Origin: Natrinema sp. HArc-T2
GTDB lineage: Archaea; Halobacteriota; Halobacteria; Halobacteriales; Natrialbaceae
Reading direction: 5' to 3'
DNA length: 64,000 nucleotides
NCBI RefSeq assembly: GCF_041821085.1
Contig: NZ_JBGUAZ010000002.1
Span: 310,001-374,000 of the forward strand
The position numbers were made by a program, and so were the translations under genes. Of the stretch, positions 53,153 to 61,500 are shown piece after piece (the first letter of the stretch is position 1; every line of letters starts with the position of its first letter). Below the pieces are notes generated by a model that did not search any database, had not been told where the DNA came from, and saw only the letters and a list, made by a program, of their open reading frames with translations.

Positions 53153-54337
53153 ATGAGCGAGCGCGTCCCGCCCGCCGACGCCCGCTCCGACGCCAGCAGT
53201 AGCGACGACCCGACACCGCTCGAGACCCTCGAGGCCGCCCGCGACCGCCTCGAGACGATCGAGACGCGGATCGATGATCACGGCGCGGACACCGTCGAGG
53301 AGGTTGCAACCGCCTATCGAAACGCGACCGACCTACTCGAGGACTACGTCGACCGCGCGACCGGGACCGGCAAGGAGAACTTTCAGGCGTATATCGAGCT
53401 CGAGGGGAAATTCGACGGGCTGGTCTCCGAGCTCGACGAGGACCTCCCTGAGCGCGCGGCCTTCGAGGACGCCCTCGAGGCGATCGACAAACGCCGACTC
53501 AGCGAAACCGATTTCGAACGGGCCCACGACGCTCTCAAGCCGGCAGCAAAATACGCGGACATGCTCGACGAACGCGAGGCTGCCCGCGAGGCGCTGGCGG
53601 AGGCCCGCAAAGCCGCGAACAAACGGCTGCGAACGCTCGACGACGAGATCGACGAGCGCGAGCGGCTGCTCGAACTCGCGGATGCGGATCTCGACGCCCC
53701 GGTCGAGCGACTTCGTGAGCCGATCGAGGACTACAACGAGGCGATCCGCGAGGCGTTCGAAGCCTATCGCCTCGAGACGAGCGCCCGCGAGGTGTTCGAT
53801 CTCATCGAGCGAAGCCAGTGGTATCCGTTCGTGACCTACGAGCGCCCGCCCGACGACCTGCTGGCGTACGTCCGTGAGACGCCAGCAGGCGAGTACACGA
53901 TCCCCGAGTTGCTCGAGTACGCCGACTACTCCCGCTCGAAGCTCTCGCATTACGTCGAGAGCGCGGACGAGCTCAAACGCACCGTCGCCACACAGCAGAC
54001 CTACCTCGAAGGGATCGACGCCGGGGCGCTGACGGTCGACTGGCCGCCCGAGCCCGAGGGGGCCCTGCGATGTCGAACACGGGAGTACCAACCGTTCGTC
54101 GCACGCGTCGGCGACGAGGACGTCGTCGCAGCCTTACGCGAGGTGCGACTGCTCGCGACCAACCGCGACTACGACCGCTTGCAGACCGCAGCCCAGGCCG
54201 TCGCACAGCTGACGCCCACCGAACGCGAGCGGCTGGCCGACGGTCGCGTCGCCGACGAACTCGAGACGTTGCGGGCCGAACGGGAGCGACTCGAGGACGC
54301 GCTCGCGGTCGACGATCCGCTCTCTAGTAACAACTGA
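53153..54337 (+). CDS. Long coiled-coil protein of unknown function (DUF7118-like)
   Basis: A 394-residue, strongly acidic protein. Residues about 20-190 form long helices with heptad character (TLEAARDRLETIETRI, ELEGKFDGLVSELDEDL, EAREALAEARKAANKRL), and a globular part follows near 210-300 (SQWYPFVTYERPPDDL). It is consistent with a haloarchaeal DUF7118-type protein. It follows hisI with 3 bases between, an association I believe recurs in haloarchaea. Its last codons and stop lie in a 76-bp repeat, so its C-terminus (SSNN) is partly set by that element. Function unknown. Confidence 0.75.
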   Translation: MSERVPPADARSDASSSDDPTPLETLEAARDRLETIETRIDDHGADTVEEVATAYRNATDLLEDYVDRATGTGKENFQAYIELEGKFDGLVSELDEDLPERAAFEDALEAIDKRRLSETDFERAHDALKPAAKYADMLDEREAAREALAEARKAANKRLRTLDDEIDERERLLELADADLDAPVERLREPIEDYNEAIREAFEAYRLETSAREVFDLIERSQWYPFVTYERPPDDLLAYVRETPAGEYTIPELLEYADYSRSKLSHYVESADELKRTVATQQTYLEGIDAGALTVDWPPEPEGALRCRTREYQPFVARVGDEDVVAALREVRLLATNRDYDRLQTAAQAVAQLTPTERERLADGRVADELETLRAERERLEDALAVDDPLSSNN

Positions 54338-54402
54338 AACTGTTTACACACTGACCGCACAGCCGTCGTGCGATCAGGTGCGCACTGACGGTCAGTGGCT
54401 AC
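54327..54402. repeat. 76-bp dispersed repeat, copy 2
   Basis: The reverse complement of this segment matches 25889-25964 with eight substitutions and no gaps. It begins inside the last codons of the coiled-coil protein gene and supplies its TGA stop. The hairpin GTGCGATC/GATCGCAC-type core is less perfect here (GTGCGATC pairs with a GACCGCAC). Confidence 0.75.
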
Positions 54403-54471
54403 GATGGTAAGCGGTGCTGCGCGCGTTGCCGAACGGCATCGTATATATATCGCTGGGCCGTTCGCCCGACT

Positions 54472-55143
54472 ATGCGAACGACGCGGCGGTCAACCCTCGT
54501 TGCACTTGGTGGCACGCTCACGCTGTCGACCACGGCCGGCTGTCTCGGCGGTTTCGGCGGCGGATCGCTTCCCGACGACTGCGACGGCGAAGCGGTCGAA
54601 ACGGTCGATTCGCTGCCCCACCCGACACTGGGCCCGGAAGACGCCCCCGTCACCGTCGACGTCTTCGAGGATTTCGCCTGTGGCCACTGTGCGAGGTTCA
54701 CCACAACCGTCTATCCGCAGATCGAATCGAACTACATCGAGCCCGGAGACATCCGCTATCGGTATTTCGACTACCCGATCCCCGTCGATGAAAACTGGTC
54801 GTGGCGTGCTGCCTCGGCCGCCCGCGCAGTACAAGATCGAACCGACGCCGAGACGTTCTTTTCTTTTGCCAAGGGGATCTACGAGGAACAATCCCGACTC
54901 ACCGAAGACGGGTACCAGTTCATCCGGGAGGTCGCCGACGACAACGGCGTCGACGGCTGTACGGTCGCCACAGCGGCCAAAGAGGAGGCATACCAAGCAG
55001 TTGTCGAGGCGGACAAGCAGACAGGCGACGACCGGGGCGTCCCCGGAACGCCAGCCGTCTTCGTCGACGGCGAACTCCTCGAGAACTACGCGTGGGACAC
55101 TGTCAGCGCCGCGATCGACGGGCGACTCGAAGGCTCGAACTAA
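54472..55143 (+). CDS. DsbA/thioredoxin-like Tat lipoprotein
   Basis: A 223-residue secreted lipoprotein. Signal TTRRSTLVALGG has the twin arginine and the lipobox ends at TAGC. The mature protein is a thioredoxin fold with a DsbA-type helical insertion and active site CGHC (DFACGHCARF), and a cis-proline in GVPGTPAVFV. It should act as a thiol-disulfide oxidoreductase on the outer face. A TATA-like TATATATATC sits 30 bases before the start. It is separate from the cytochrome island, so it is more likely an oxidant for exported proteins. Confidence 0.85.
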   Translation: MRTTRRSTLVALGGTLTLSTTAGCLGGFGGGSLPDDCDGEAVETVDSLPHPTLGPEDAPVTVDVFEDFACGHCARFTTTVYPQIESNYIEPGDIRYRYFDYPIPVDENWSWRAASAARAVQDRTDAETFFSFAKGIYEEQSRLTEDGYQFIREVADDNGVDGCTVATAAKEEAYQAVVEADKQTGDDRGVPGTPAVFVDGELLENYAWDTVSAAIDGRLEGSN

Positions 55144-55190
55144 GCGGTCGCGAGCAGTCGGTTTATAAACGGGCAGACGAGTCACAGTGC

Positions 55191-55328
55191 ATGAGCGGGT
55201 CAGGACCGGGACGGCGGGACGTTCTCATCGCAACATCTGGGATGCTCATGGTTGCCGGCTGTACGGATAGCATGGCTACCACATCCGGCTACGGCGCGGC
55301 GTACGGAGACGCGTACGGGAGCGAGTGA
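55191..55328 (+). CDS. 45-residue Tat lipoprotein
   Basis: A tiny open frame with a complete secretion signal: GRRDVLIATSGMLMVAGC, which has twin arginines, a hydrophobic stretch and a lipobox with the cysteine at about residue 24. The mature peptide after the cysteine would be only about 22 residues, rich in Gly, Tyr, Ala and Ser (SGYGAAYGDAYGSE). A TTTATAAAC box about 25 bases upstream supports expression. It ends 2 bases before the next gene start. The Gly/Tyr repeat suggests a surface or adhesive tail. Function unknown. Confidence 0.6.
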   Translation: MSGSGPGRRDVLIATSGMLMVAGCTDSMATTSGYGAAYGDAYGSE

Positions 55329-55330
55329 GC

Positions 55331-56830
55331 ATGGTCGATCACACGCCACGTCTCGGACTCGGGACGTACGAGCAGGGCGAACAGTGGGACCACACCGATG
55401 CGGTCGAGGCGATCGACGCACACGCGATCGTCCGCGGGCCGATCGCCGAGCGACCGGCGACCGGCGAGTACGACGACGAACTGTATCACGCGACCGACCA
55501 GGGGATCACCTGGCGCTGGGACGCCGCAAGCGACGACTGGACCTATTTCAGCGGGCGCGGAAGTGATGAGCAGCCGGTCCCGGGAACGAGTCACTTCGAA
55601 GCTGCCCAGATCGCCCACGCTCGCACCGAAGAAACCCCCGTCTGGAACGTCGAGGCCCACGGCATCGAGGGCGACGGGACGACCGAAGTCGGCGATGCCG
55701 TCACCGACCTCCTCGAGACGGTCGCCGAAGCCGGCGGCGGGATCGTATATTTCCCGCCGGGGCGCTATCTGCTCGAGCGGACGCCGCTGATCGGCGACGA
55801 CACGATCATACTCGGTGCGGGCCGTGCGACCGTTCTCGTCGGGATCCGCCCCGACGGTGAGAACGGGCGGGCGCTGCTCTCGAATATGGGCTACGACGAG
55901 CCGGGATACGACGGCGCGTCGAACTGGGAGGTCTGCAACGTCCGGATCGATTCGCCGGAGTCGACGGGGATCATGCCCGCCCACGCGGAGAACGTCCGGT
56001 TAGAGCGGATCTACGGCGACCGCATTCACTACCACCACATCGACGTCGTCTCGTCGAAAAACGTCGTCGTGGACGGCTACTGGGCGACCCGCGGCGGCGA
56101 CGGCGACTCGGACGCGCCGGTGCAGTTCGACAGCCAGCAGCCGGGGACGGGCTGGAACAGTGTGTGGGACGGCAGCGACGACATGCTCGTCGCGGACGAC
56201 GGGACGCCGACCAGGAATTGTACGCTCACGAACTTCGAGATCGACCCGGCGAACGACCCGGACTACGGCGTCCACCTTCACCGCGGGACGAACGAGTCGA
56301 TTACCATTACGGACGGAACCATCACCGGCTGTCAGTACACGGCGATCAGAGCCGATCCGGACGAGACGGTCGCAGACCTGACGATCGATGGCGTCTCGTG
56401 TCTCGAGAACGCACGCGGGATCACCCTGGGACACGTCGCGGACGGTCGTCGGAGGTTGACGATCAGCAACGTCACGATCAGGACCACGGACGGCGATGTC
56501 GCCAGCGGCTCGGGGCTGTACGCAGCCGGCTTCGACGGCGCTGCGATAGCAAATGTCACCGTCGACGGGCCGTTTACGAACGCGATCATCTTCGACGACA
56601 TGGCCGACCTGAAACTCAGCGGCGTGACCGCGACGGGCGCGGACCACCAGTCGTTCCGATTCAGAGAGAACGTCGACGCGACGCTCACGACCGCTCGCGC
56701 AGCCGACTGTGGCACTGTAGGCGTCTACGTGGGTCCGGGAAGTCGTGTCGCGTACGGCGGCGTCACGTTCGACGACGTCGGGGATCGGGTCGTCGTCGAC
56801 GGCGAACTCAGAGAGTGGACCTCGTCGTGA
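55331..56830 (+). CDS. Right-handed beta-helix protein (pectate-lyase/GH28-like)
   Basis: A 499-residue protein. An N-terminal domain of about 90 residues contains ERPATGEYDDELYHATDQG and WRWDAASDDW, followed by a pectate-lyase-type start (GIEGDGTTEVGDAV, the family's substrate-access strand) and then a parallel beta helix of repeated Asn/Asp/Thr-rich rungs up to the C-terminus. There is no signal peptide, yet the neighbour is a lipoprotein; the pair could form a surface complex. Sequence and N-terminal part also resemble phage tail-spike adaptor regions. Activity on polysaccharide is inference. Confidence 0.75.
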   Translation: MVDHTPRLGLGTYEQGEQWDHTDAVEAIDAHAIVRGPIAERPATGEYDDELYHATDQGITWRWDAASDDWTYFSGRGSDEQPVPGTSHFEAAQIAHARTEETPVWNVEAHGIEGDGTTEVGDAVTDLLETVAEAGGGIVYFPPGRYLLERTPLIGDDTIILGAGRATVLVGIRPDGENGRALLSNMGYDEPGYDGASNWEVCNVRIDSPESTGIMPAHAENVRLERIYGDRIHYHHIDVVSSKNVVVDGYWATRGGDGDSDAPVQFDSQQPGTGWNSVWDGSDDMLVADDGTPTRNCTLTNFEIDPANDPDYGVHLHRGTNESITITDGTITGCQYTAIRADPDETVADLTIDGVSCLENARGITLGHVADGRRRLTISNVTIRTTDGDVASGSGLYAAGFDGAAIANVTVDGPFTNAIIFDDMADLKLSGVTATGADHQSFRFRENVDATLTTARAADCGTVGVYVGPGSRVAYGGVTFDDVGDRVVVDGELREWTSS

Positions 56831-56866
56831 TCGAACGGGTGTAACGACCCACGCACCCGAACCAGC

Positions 56867-58243
56867 TTATGCGTCGGCTTTCGCAGCGGTCAGCGCCTCG
56901 TACATGTCGCCAGCGAGGGTCTCGGCGCGGTCGCCGTCGCGGGCTTCGGCATAGATTCGGACGAGCGGTTCGGTGCCGGAGGGACGAGCCAGCACCCACG
57001 CGTCGCCATAATCCAGCCGGTAGCCGTCGCGGGTGTTGAGGTCGGCGTCGGCGGCCTGGGCCTGATTGGCCGCCGCATCGAGCATCGCATCGCGTTCGGC
57101 TGTCGACTCGTAATCGACGTTGTGACGGACGTTGACGTAGCCGTCGTAGGGCGCGACGAGTTCGCTGACCGGCTTCTCGGCGACTAACTCGAGGAAGCGC
57201 GCGGCCGTGTAGGCCCCGTCCCGCGAGAGCCGATAGTCGGGGAAGAAGATCCCGCCGTTGCCCTCGCCGGCGATCGGCACGTGTCTGCCGTTTGCCTCGA
57301 GTTCCTGAATGCGGGTGATGATGTTCGTCGAGCCGATCGGGGTGAGCTCGAGGTCGGCCCCGACGTCGGTGACGACGTCGACGAGCCGCTGAGAGACGTT
57401 GACCGCCGAAACGGTCGTGTCGCCAGCCTCGAGTTCGGCGGCTGCGAGCGCGGCGAGGGTGGCGTCGCCCTCGACGTATTCGCCGTGTTCGTCGAAGAAG
57501 ATAGCCCGGTCGGCGTCGCCGTCGTGAGCAACGCCGACATCGGCGTCGGTCGCACGGACGAGGCGGCCCAGATCGGTGAGGTTGTCGGGGACGGGTTCGG
57601 GATCGCGACCGGGGAAGTGGCCATCGGGCTGGCTGTTAACGGTGACGACGCGACAGCCTAATTTTCGGAAGAACTCGGGGCTGGTCAGCGAGCCCGCGCC
57701 GTGGCCCGGATCGAGTGCAACGGTGAGGTCAGCGTCGGCGATTGCCCCCCGGTCGGTCGCCGCGAGCAGTTCATCGACATAGGCCCGTCCGACGCCGTCG
57801 ATCTCGCGAACGCGTCCCGTCTCGTCCCACGGGGCGACGCTGAACGATTCGGCGAGCAGCGTCTCCTCGATCTCCTCAAGCGCCGCGACGGAGAGTTCGA
57901 CGCCGTCAGGGCCGACGAGTTTGACGCCGTTGTACGGCGGCGGGTTGTGCGACGCGGTGATCATCACGACCGGGACGCCCTCGCGCTCGGCGTAGGCCTG
58001 TGCCCCCGGCGTGGGGGCGATCCCGAGGCGATCGACATCAGCACCCGTACTCGCGAGCCCGCTGGCAGCCGCGTCGGCCAGCATCCGTCCGGTATAGCGG
58101 GTATCGCGAGCGATCCCGACCCGTCCCCCTCCGTGATCAGCTCCCCAAGCCGTCCCCGCCGCTTTCGCGACGCGGAGGACGAACGCGGGCGTCAGCTCTT
58201 CGTTGGCGACGCCCCGCGTCCCACTCGATCCGAAGACTTGCAT
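56867..58243 (-). CDS. glmM: Phosphoglucosamine/phosphomanno-mutase
   Basis: A 458-residue alpha-D-phosphohexomutase. The phosphoserine loop is ITASHNPPPYNGVKL (residues about 95-109), the metal loop is HDGDADRAIFFDE, the sugar-binding loop GEGNGGI and the phosphate-binding C-terminal loop RPSGTEPLVRIYAEA. It should interconvert glucosamine-6-P and glucosamine-1-P or mannose phosphates, feeding surface glycans. ATG 58243 starts the protein right at VFGSSGTRGV, better than the GTG codon before it. Confidence 0.9.
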   Translation of the reverse strand: MQVFGSSGTRGVANEELTPAFVLRVAKAAGTAWGADHGGGRVGIARDTRYTGRMLADAAASGLASTGADVDRLGIAPTPGAQAYAEREGVPVVMITASHNPPPYNGVKLVGPDGVELSVAALEEIEETLLAESFSVAPWDETGRVREIDGVGRAYVDELLAATDRGAIADADLTVALDPGHGAGSLTSPEFFRKLGCRVVTVNSQPDGHFPGRDPEPVPDNLTDLGRLVRATDADVGVAHDGDADRAIFFDEHGEYVEGDATLAALAAAELEAGDTTVSAVNVSQRLVDVVTDVGADLELTPIGSTNIITRIQELEANGRHVPIAGEGNGGIFFPDYRLSRDGAYTAARFLELVAEKPVSELVAPYDGYVNVRHNVDYESTAERDAMLDAAANQAQAADADLNTRDGYRLDYGDAWVLARPSGTEPLVRIYAEARDGDRAETLAGDMYEALTAAKADA

Positions 58244-58340
58244 CACGCGCTAGTCCGGCCGGACTCCTCAAAGGGATTCCGCAATACGACCTCTCGACTG
58301 AGGGCGGAACGTTTTCGGCCCATCCCTCTCACGTTCCTGT

Positions 58341-59222
58341 ATGCAATCGATCGAGGAAAAACGCGTCTACGGCGACCGGCAAGGGGCGATCACAGCCTAC
58401 GTCGCGAGTGCGATTGGCGTCGTTCGCGTCCGGGTCGCCGGCGACACCGTCGGCGAGTTCGGCCTCTGTGCACGCTGTGGGGCTCGAGACGTCGCAGCCA
58501 GCCACGAGACCGTCGCCGTCGCGACCGAAGACGACGTTCGCGTCCTCGCACTCGAGGAGGTCTCCGAATCCGACCGCGATGGCAACACACCGATCGTCAC
58601 CGACGACGAATCGTTCGTCGAAACGGGCTTCGGCCCGGCGGTCGCCGTCGGTTTCGACGACGGTACCCTGCTCGCAGCCGGGCCCGACGGTCGCGTCGCA
58701 CGCCGCGCGGTCGGGGACGGCGAATGGACCTTCCTCACAGACGACCTCGAGCCGACGGTGTGCGCGATCGACGGCGACCTCGTGGGCACCGACGACGGCG
58801 TCTACCGGGTCGGCGACGACGGTCTCACACACGCCGGCCTGTCGGCCGTGCGTGACGTCTCGGCCACCGGCATTCCCTTGGCCGCCACCGCGGACGGCCT
58901 CTACAAACTCGGCAACGGCTGGATGAACGTCTTGGAGGGGTCGTTCGAGACCGTTGCCGCCGATCCGCGCTCGGAGCGGGGTGAGCTCGTCCGCGCCCAC
59001 GCAGTCGCTGCAGACGGCGTCTACGAGTTCGTCGCCGACGAGTGGCACGAGATCAACGGCTCGAGCGAGCGAATCGTCGGCGTCGGCTACGGCGAGACCA
59101 CCTACGCCGTCACGGACGCAGGAGCCTTCCTCGCGTGGAGCGACGGGGCGTGGCGGACGCGAGCGTTAGGCATCAGAGACGTTGCGGGCCTCGCCGTGTC
59201 GCCACACGCCGAATCGCAGTAA
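58341..59222 (+). CDS. Haloarchaeal beta-propeller-like protein (HVO_0234 type)
   Basis: A 293-residue soluble protein of repeated beta motifs of about 40-45 residues, each with a GxYRVGDDG- or DGLYKLGNG-like turn (for example DDGVYRVGDDG, ADGLYKLGNGW, ADGVYEFVADEW). I recall this as the HVO_0234-type family. Two CxxC-like cysteines occur in GLCARCGARD. It is divergent from glmM. Function unknown; propellers of this size usually bind proteins. Confidence 0.75.
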   Translation: MQSIEEKRVYGDRQGAITAYVASAIGVVRVRVAGDTVGEFGLCARCGARDVAASHETVAVATEDDVRVLALEEVSESDRDGNTPIVTDDESFVETGFGPAVAVGFDDGTLLAAGPDGRVARRAVGDGEWTFLTDDLEPTVCAIDGDLVGTDDGVYRVGDDGLTHAGLSAVRDVSATGIPLAATADGLYKLGNGWMNVLEGSFETVAADPRSERGELVRAHAVAADGVYEFVADEWHEINGSSERIVGVGYGETTYAVTDAGAFLAWSDGAWRTRALGIRDVAGLAVSPHAESQ

Positions 59223-59341
59223 CCGACCCCGACCGCACGCCGTTCTCGTGGCAGTCGGGAGAGAGACGGAGACGTAAATCGGGTAGCCACGCGAGACGGA
59301 GCATACAAGAGTTAACTATACTGACTTACACACTTCGATAG

Positions 59342-59869
59342 ATGAGCGATCTCTCACGACGACGACTGCTGGCCACGACTGGCACCGTCTGTACCGGTGC
59401 AGTCGCCGGCTGTACGGGCGGCGGCGACAAAACTGATGAAAACGGAAACGAAGAGAACGATAGCGATGATCCCAACGATAGCGGCGGGAACGACGGAAGC
59501 GCGACGGTCGATACCGAGGGGGCGCGCCTCGGTAACATCACCGTCGACAACCTGTCGAACTCGGCCCACACGATCGACGTCATCGTCGAGTTCGACCGAG
59601 AGATCGAAGCGTGGGCGACCGAAGCACTCGAGGCCAGCGGCGGCATGACCCTCGAGCGAAACTGGCCGTCCGAGCCCGGACAGTTCCGCGTGACAGTGCG
59701 ATTAGATCAGGGCGAACCGGTCGAGGTAACGCCTGCTGACTGGAACGAGCCGTCGTGTCTGAATCTCTTCGTACGGATCGACCGAGAGGGGAAGCTGACG
59801 ATTCTCAGCGATACGAGCAGCGGCCCGTGCGGTGCCAGCAACGAGAGCAGCGACGGCACTGACGCGTAG
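59342..59869 (+). CDS. Tat lipoprotein of unknown function
   Basis: A 175-residue secreted lipoprotein: signal SRRRLLATTGTVCTGAVAGC with twin arginine and lipobox, an acidic Asn/Asp/Gly linker of about 40 residues typical of haloarchaeal surface proteins, and a beta-sandwich-like domain (NITVDNLSNSAHTIDVIVEFD) with two cysteines near its end (PSCLNLF, GPCGAS) that may form a disulfide. I do not recognise the family. It stands alone. Confidence 0.75.
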   Translation: MSDLSRRRLLATTGTVCTGAVAGCTGGGDKTDENGNEENDSDDPNDSGGNDGSATVDTEGARLGNITVDNLSNSAHTIDVIVEFDREIEAWATEALEASGGMTLERNWPSEPGQFRVTVRLDQGEPVEVTPADWNEPSCLNLFVRIDREGKLTILSDTSSGPCGASNESSDGTDA

Positions 59870-59962
59870 CCGGCTGCCACCAGACGACGGGTTCGACGCG
59901 CTCGAGGGGCGAGCGCAGGCGAGAACGAAAGCTGGTTTAGCCCCCGGAGTGTGCCACCGACT

Positions 59963-60820
59963 ATGATCGTCAGTGGATCCACGTCCCAGGCACTCGCCGC
60001 AGCGCTCGCTCGTGAACTCGAGGAACCGCTCGCCGCCGTCGAGTACGACCGGTTCCCCGACGGCGAGCTGCTCGCGGCCGCCCCCGGTGTCGCCGACGCC
60101 GACCCCGACCGAGCGGTAATCGTCTCCTCGACCGTCTCGAGCGACGCCCACCTCGAGGTACTCCAGTTGCAAGACGCCGTCCGCGAGGCTGGCGTCGAGG
60201 AGGTCATCACCGTTCTACCGTACATGGGCTATGGCCGCCAGGACAAGGCGTTCGAGCCGGGTCATCCCATCTCCGCGCGTGCGATGGCGCGGGCGATTTC
60301 GACCGGCGCAGACCGCGTGCTGACCGTCGATCCACACGAGGAGGCGGTCTGTGAGTTCTTCGAGCCGACGGCGACTGCCGTCGACGCCGCGGGCCGACTG
60401 GCCGAACCCCTGCCCGACGACCTCGCGGATCCAGTCTTCCTCTCGCCCGACGCGGGCGCGATCAACCTCGCCGAAACGGTCCGAGAGGCCTATGGCGAAG
60501 GCGAAACCGACTACTTCGAGAAGGTTCGTCACTCCGGGACTGAAGTCGAGATCACGCCAAGCGACGTCGACGTGACCGACCGCGACGTCGTCGTCGTCGA
60601 CGACATCATCGCGACGGGTTCGACGATGAGCGAAGCCGTCGGCGTCCTCCGCGAGCGATCGGTCGGTCGGGTCTACATCACCTGCGTCCACCCGCTGCTG
60701 GCTCGCAATGCCGTCACGAAGCTCTCGCGGGCCGGCGTCGAAGCGATCTACGGCACCGACACTATCGAGCGCGGCGTCAGCACCGTTTCGGTCGCACCGG
60801 CGCTCGCGTCGTACCTGTAA
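59963..60820 (+). CDS. prs: Ribose-phosphate diphosphokinase (PRPP synthetase)
   Basis: A 285-residue archaeal PRPP synthetase producing phosphoribosyl pyrophosphate for nucleotides and histidine. The PRPP-binding loop is DRDVVVVDDIIATGSTMSEA, the ATP-side block YMGYGRQDKAFEPGHPISA is complete, and the flexible Mg-binding LSPDAGAINLAE is present. Length fits the short archaeal class. ATG 59963 (MIVSGSTSQALA) is chosen over 59951. Confidence 0.93.
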   Translation: MIVSGSTSQALAAALARELEEPLAAVEYDRFPDGELLAAAPGVADADPDRAVIVSSTVSSDAHLEVLQLQDAVREAGVEEVITVLPYMGYGRQDKAFEPGHPISARAMARAISTGADRVLTVDPHEEAVCEFFEPTATAVDAAGRLAEPLPDDLADPVFLSPDAGAINLAETVREAYGEGETDYFEKVRHSGTEVEITPSDVDVTDRDVVVVDDIIATGSTMSEAVGVLRERSVGRVYITCVHPLLARNAVTKLSRAGVEAIYGTDTIERGVSTVSVAPALASYL

Positions 60821-60923
60821 GCAAACGGTTAAGTACTCGCCCACACGTGGCCTAGTCGTTAGCGTTTCGCACGGAACGGTATCGACCGTGCGAGCTGCGA
60901 CGACAACCCGCGAAACGGAGTCT

Positions 60924-61463
60924 ATGCACGGAATCGTCCACAAGACCCTCAAGGAGTACGTCGTCGACCGAACTGACGACGAGACCTGGGACACGATCGT
61001 CGACCGGGCCGGCCTCGAGCCGACGCTGTACCTTCCCGTCAGCTACTACGACGACGCCGAGATCGACGCCGTCCTCGAGACGCTATCGGGGATGGCAACC
61101 CAGGACAGACACGCGATCGAACGCGGCGTCGGTCGAACGCTCGCGCCTGAACTGCTCTCGACGTTTAGCGCCCACGTCAGCCACAACTGGACGGTATCGG
61201 ACCTGCTCGCCGAACTCGAGGGTGTCTACGACGACATCGAAACCGCCACCGACGACGCGTCGCTGCCTGCGATTTCCTCGCGTCTCGAGTCCGATCACGG
61301 GGTCGTCACCTACGAGACCCACCGCGACACCACCTACTGTGGCATGGCCCACGGTATTCTCGACGGGATCGTCGCCGCATTCGACGGCGACGCGACCGTC
61401 ACGGAGACGGCCTGCGTCCACGACGGGGCCGATGCGTGTCGGTTCCGCGTCGATTTCGAGTAG
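60924..61463 (+). CDS. H-NOX-like (heme NO/oxygen binding) protein with Tyr at the proximal position
   Basis: A 179-residue single-domain protein that starts MHGIVHKTLKEYVVD, the H-NOX family start. The YxSxR motif that holds the heme propionates is present as YETHR (Y130, T132, R134). However, the proximal heme ligand, histidine 102 in well-studied H-NOX proteins, is replaced by Tyr 102 (AELEGVYDDIE). The C-terminus carries two cysteines (ETACVHDG, DACRFRVDF) in a V4R-like pattern. It may bind heme through tyrosine, bind it differently, or sense something else. It follows prs by about 100 bases. Confidence 0.75.
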   Translation: MHGIVHKTLKEYVVDRTDDETWDTIVDRAGLEPTLYLPVSYYDDAEIDAVLETLSGMATQDRHAIERGVGRTLAPELLSTFSAHVSHNWTVSDLLAELEGVYDDIETATDDASLPAISSRLESDHGVVTYETHRDTTYCGMAHGILDGIVAAFDGDATVTETACVHDGADACRFRVDFE

Positions 61464-61500
61464 CGACGAAGGCGGACCCGCAGCCACCGATTGCTTCCTA

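Noticed and set aside
55191-56830. Single gene split by a frameshift into the mini-lipoprotein and the beta-helix protein
   Set aside because: The beta-helix protein begins with a complete family-like N-terminal domain, and the lipoprotein has its own promoter-like box and stop, so two genes are simpler. Comparison with relatives would settle it.
57701-58855. 384-codon plus-strand frame over glmM
   Set aside because: It crosses the glmM and propeller genes and ends in a long arginine-rich run; antisense artefact.
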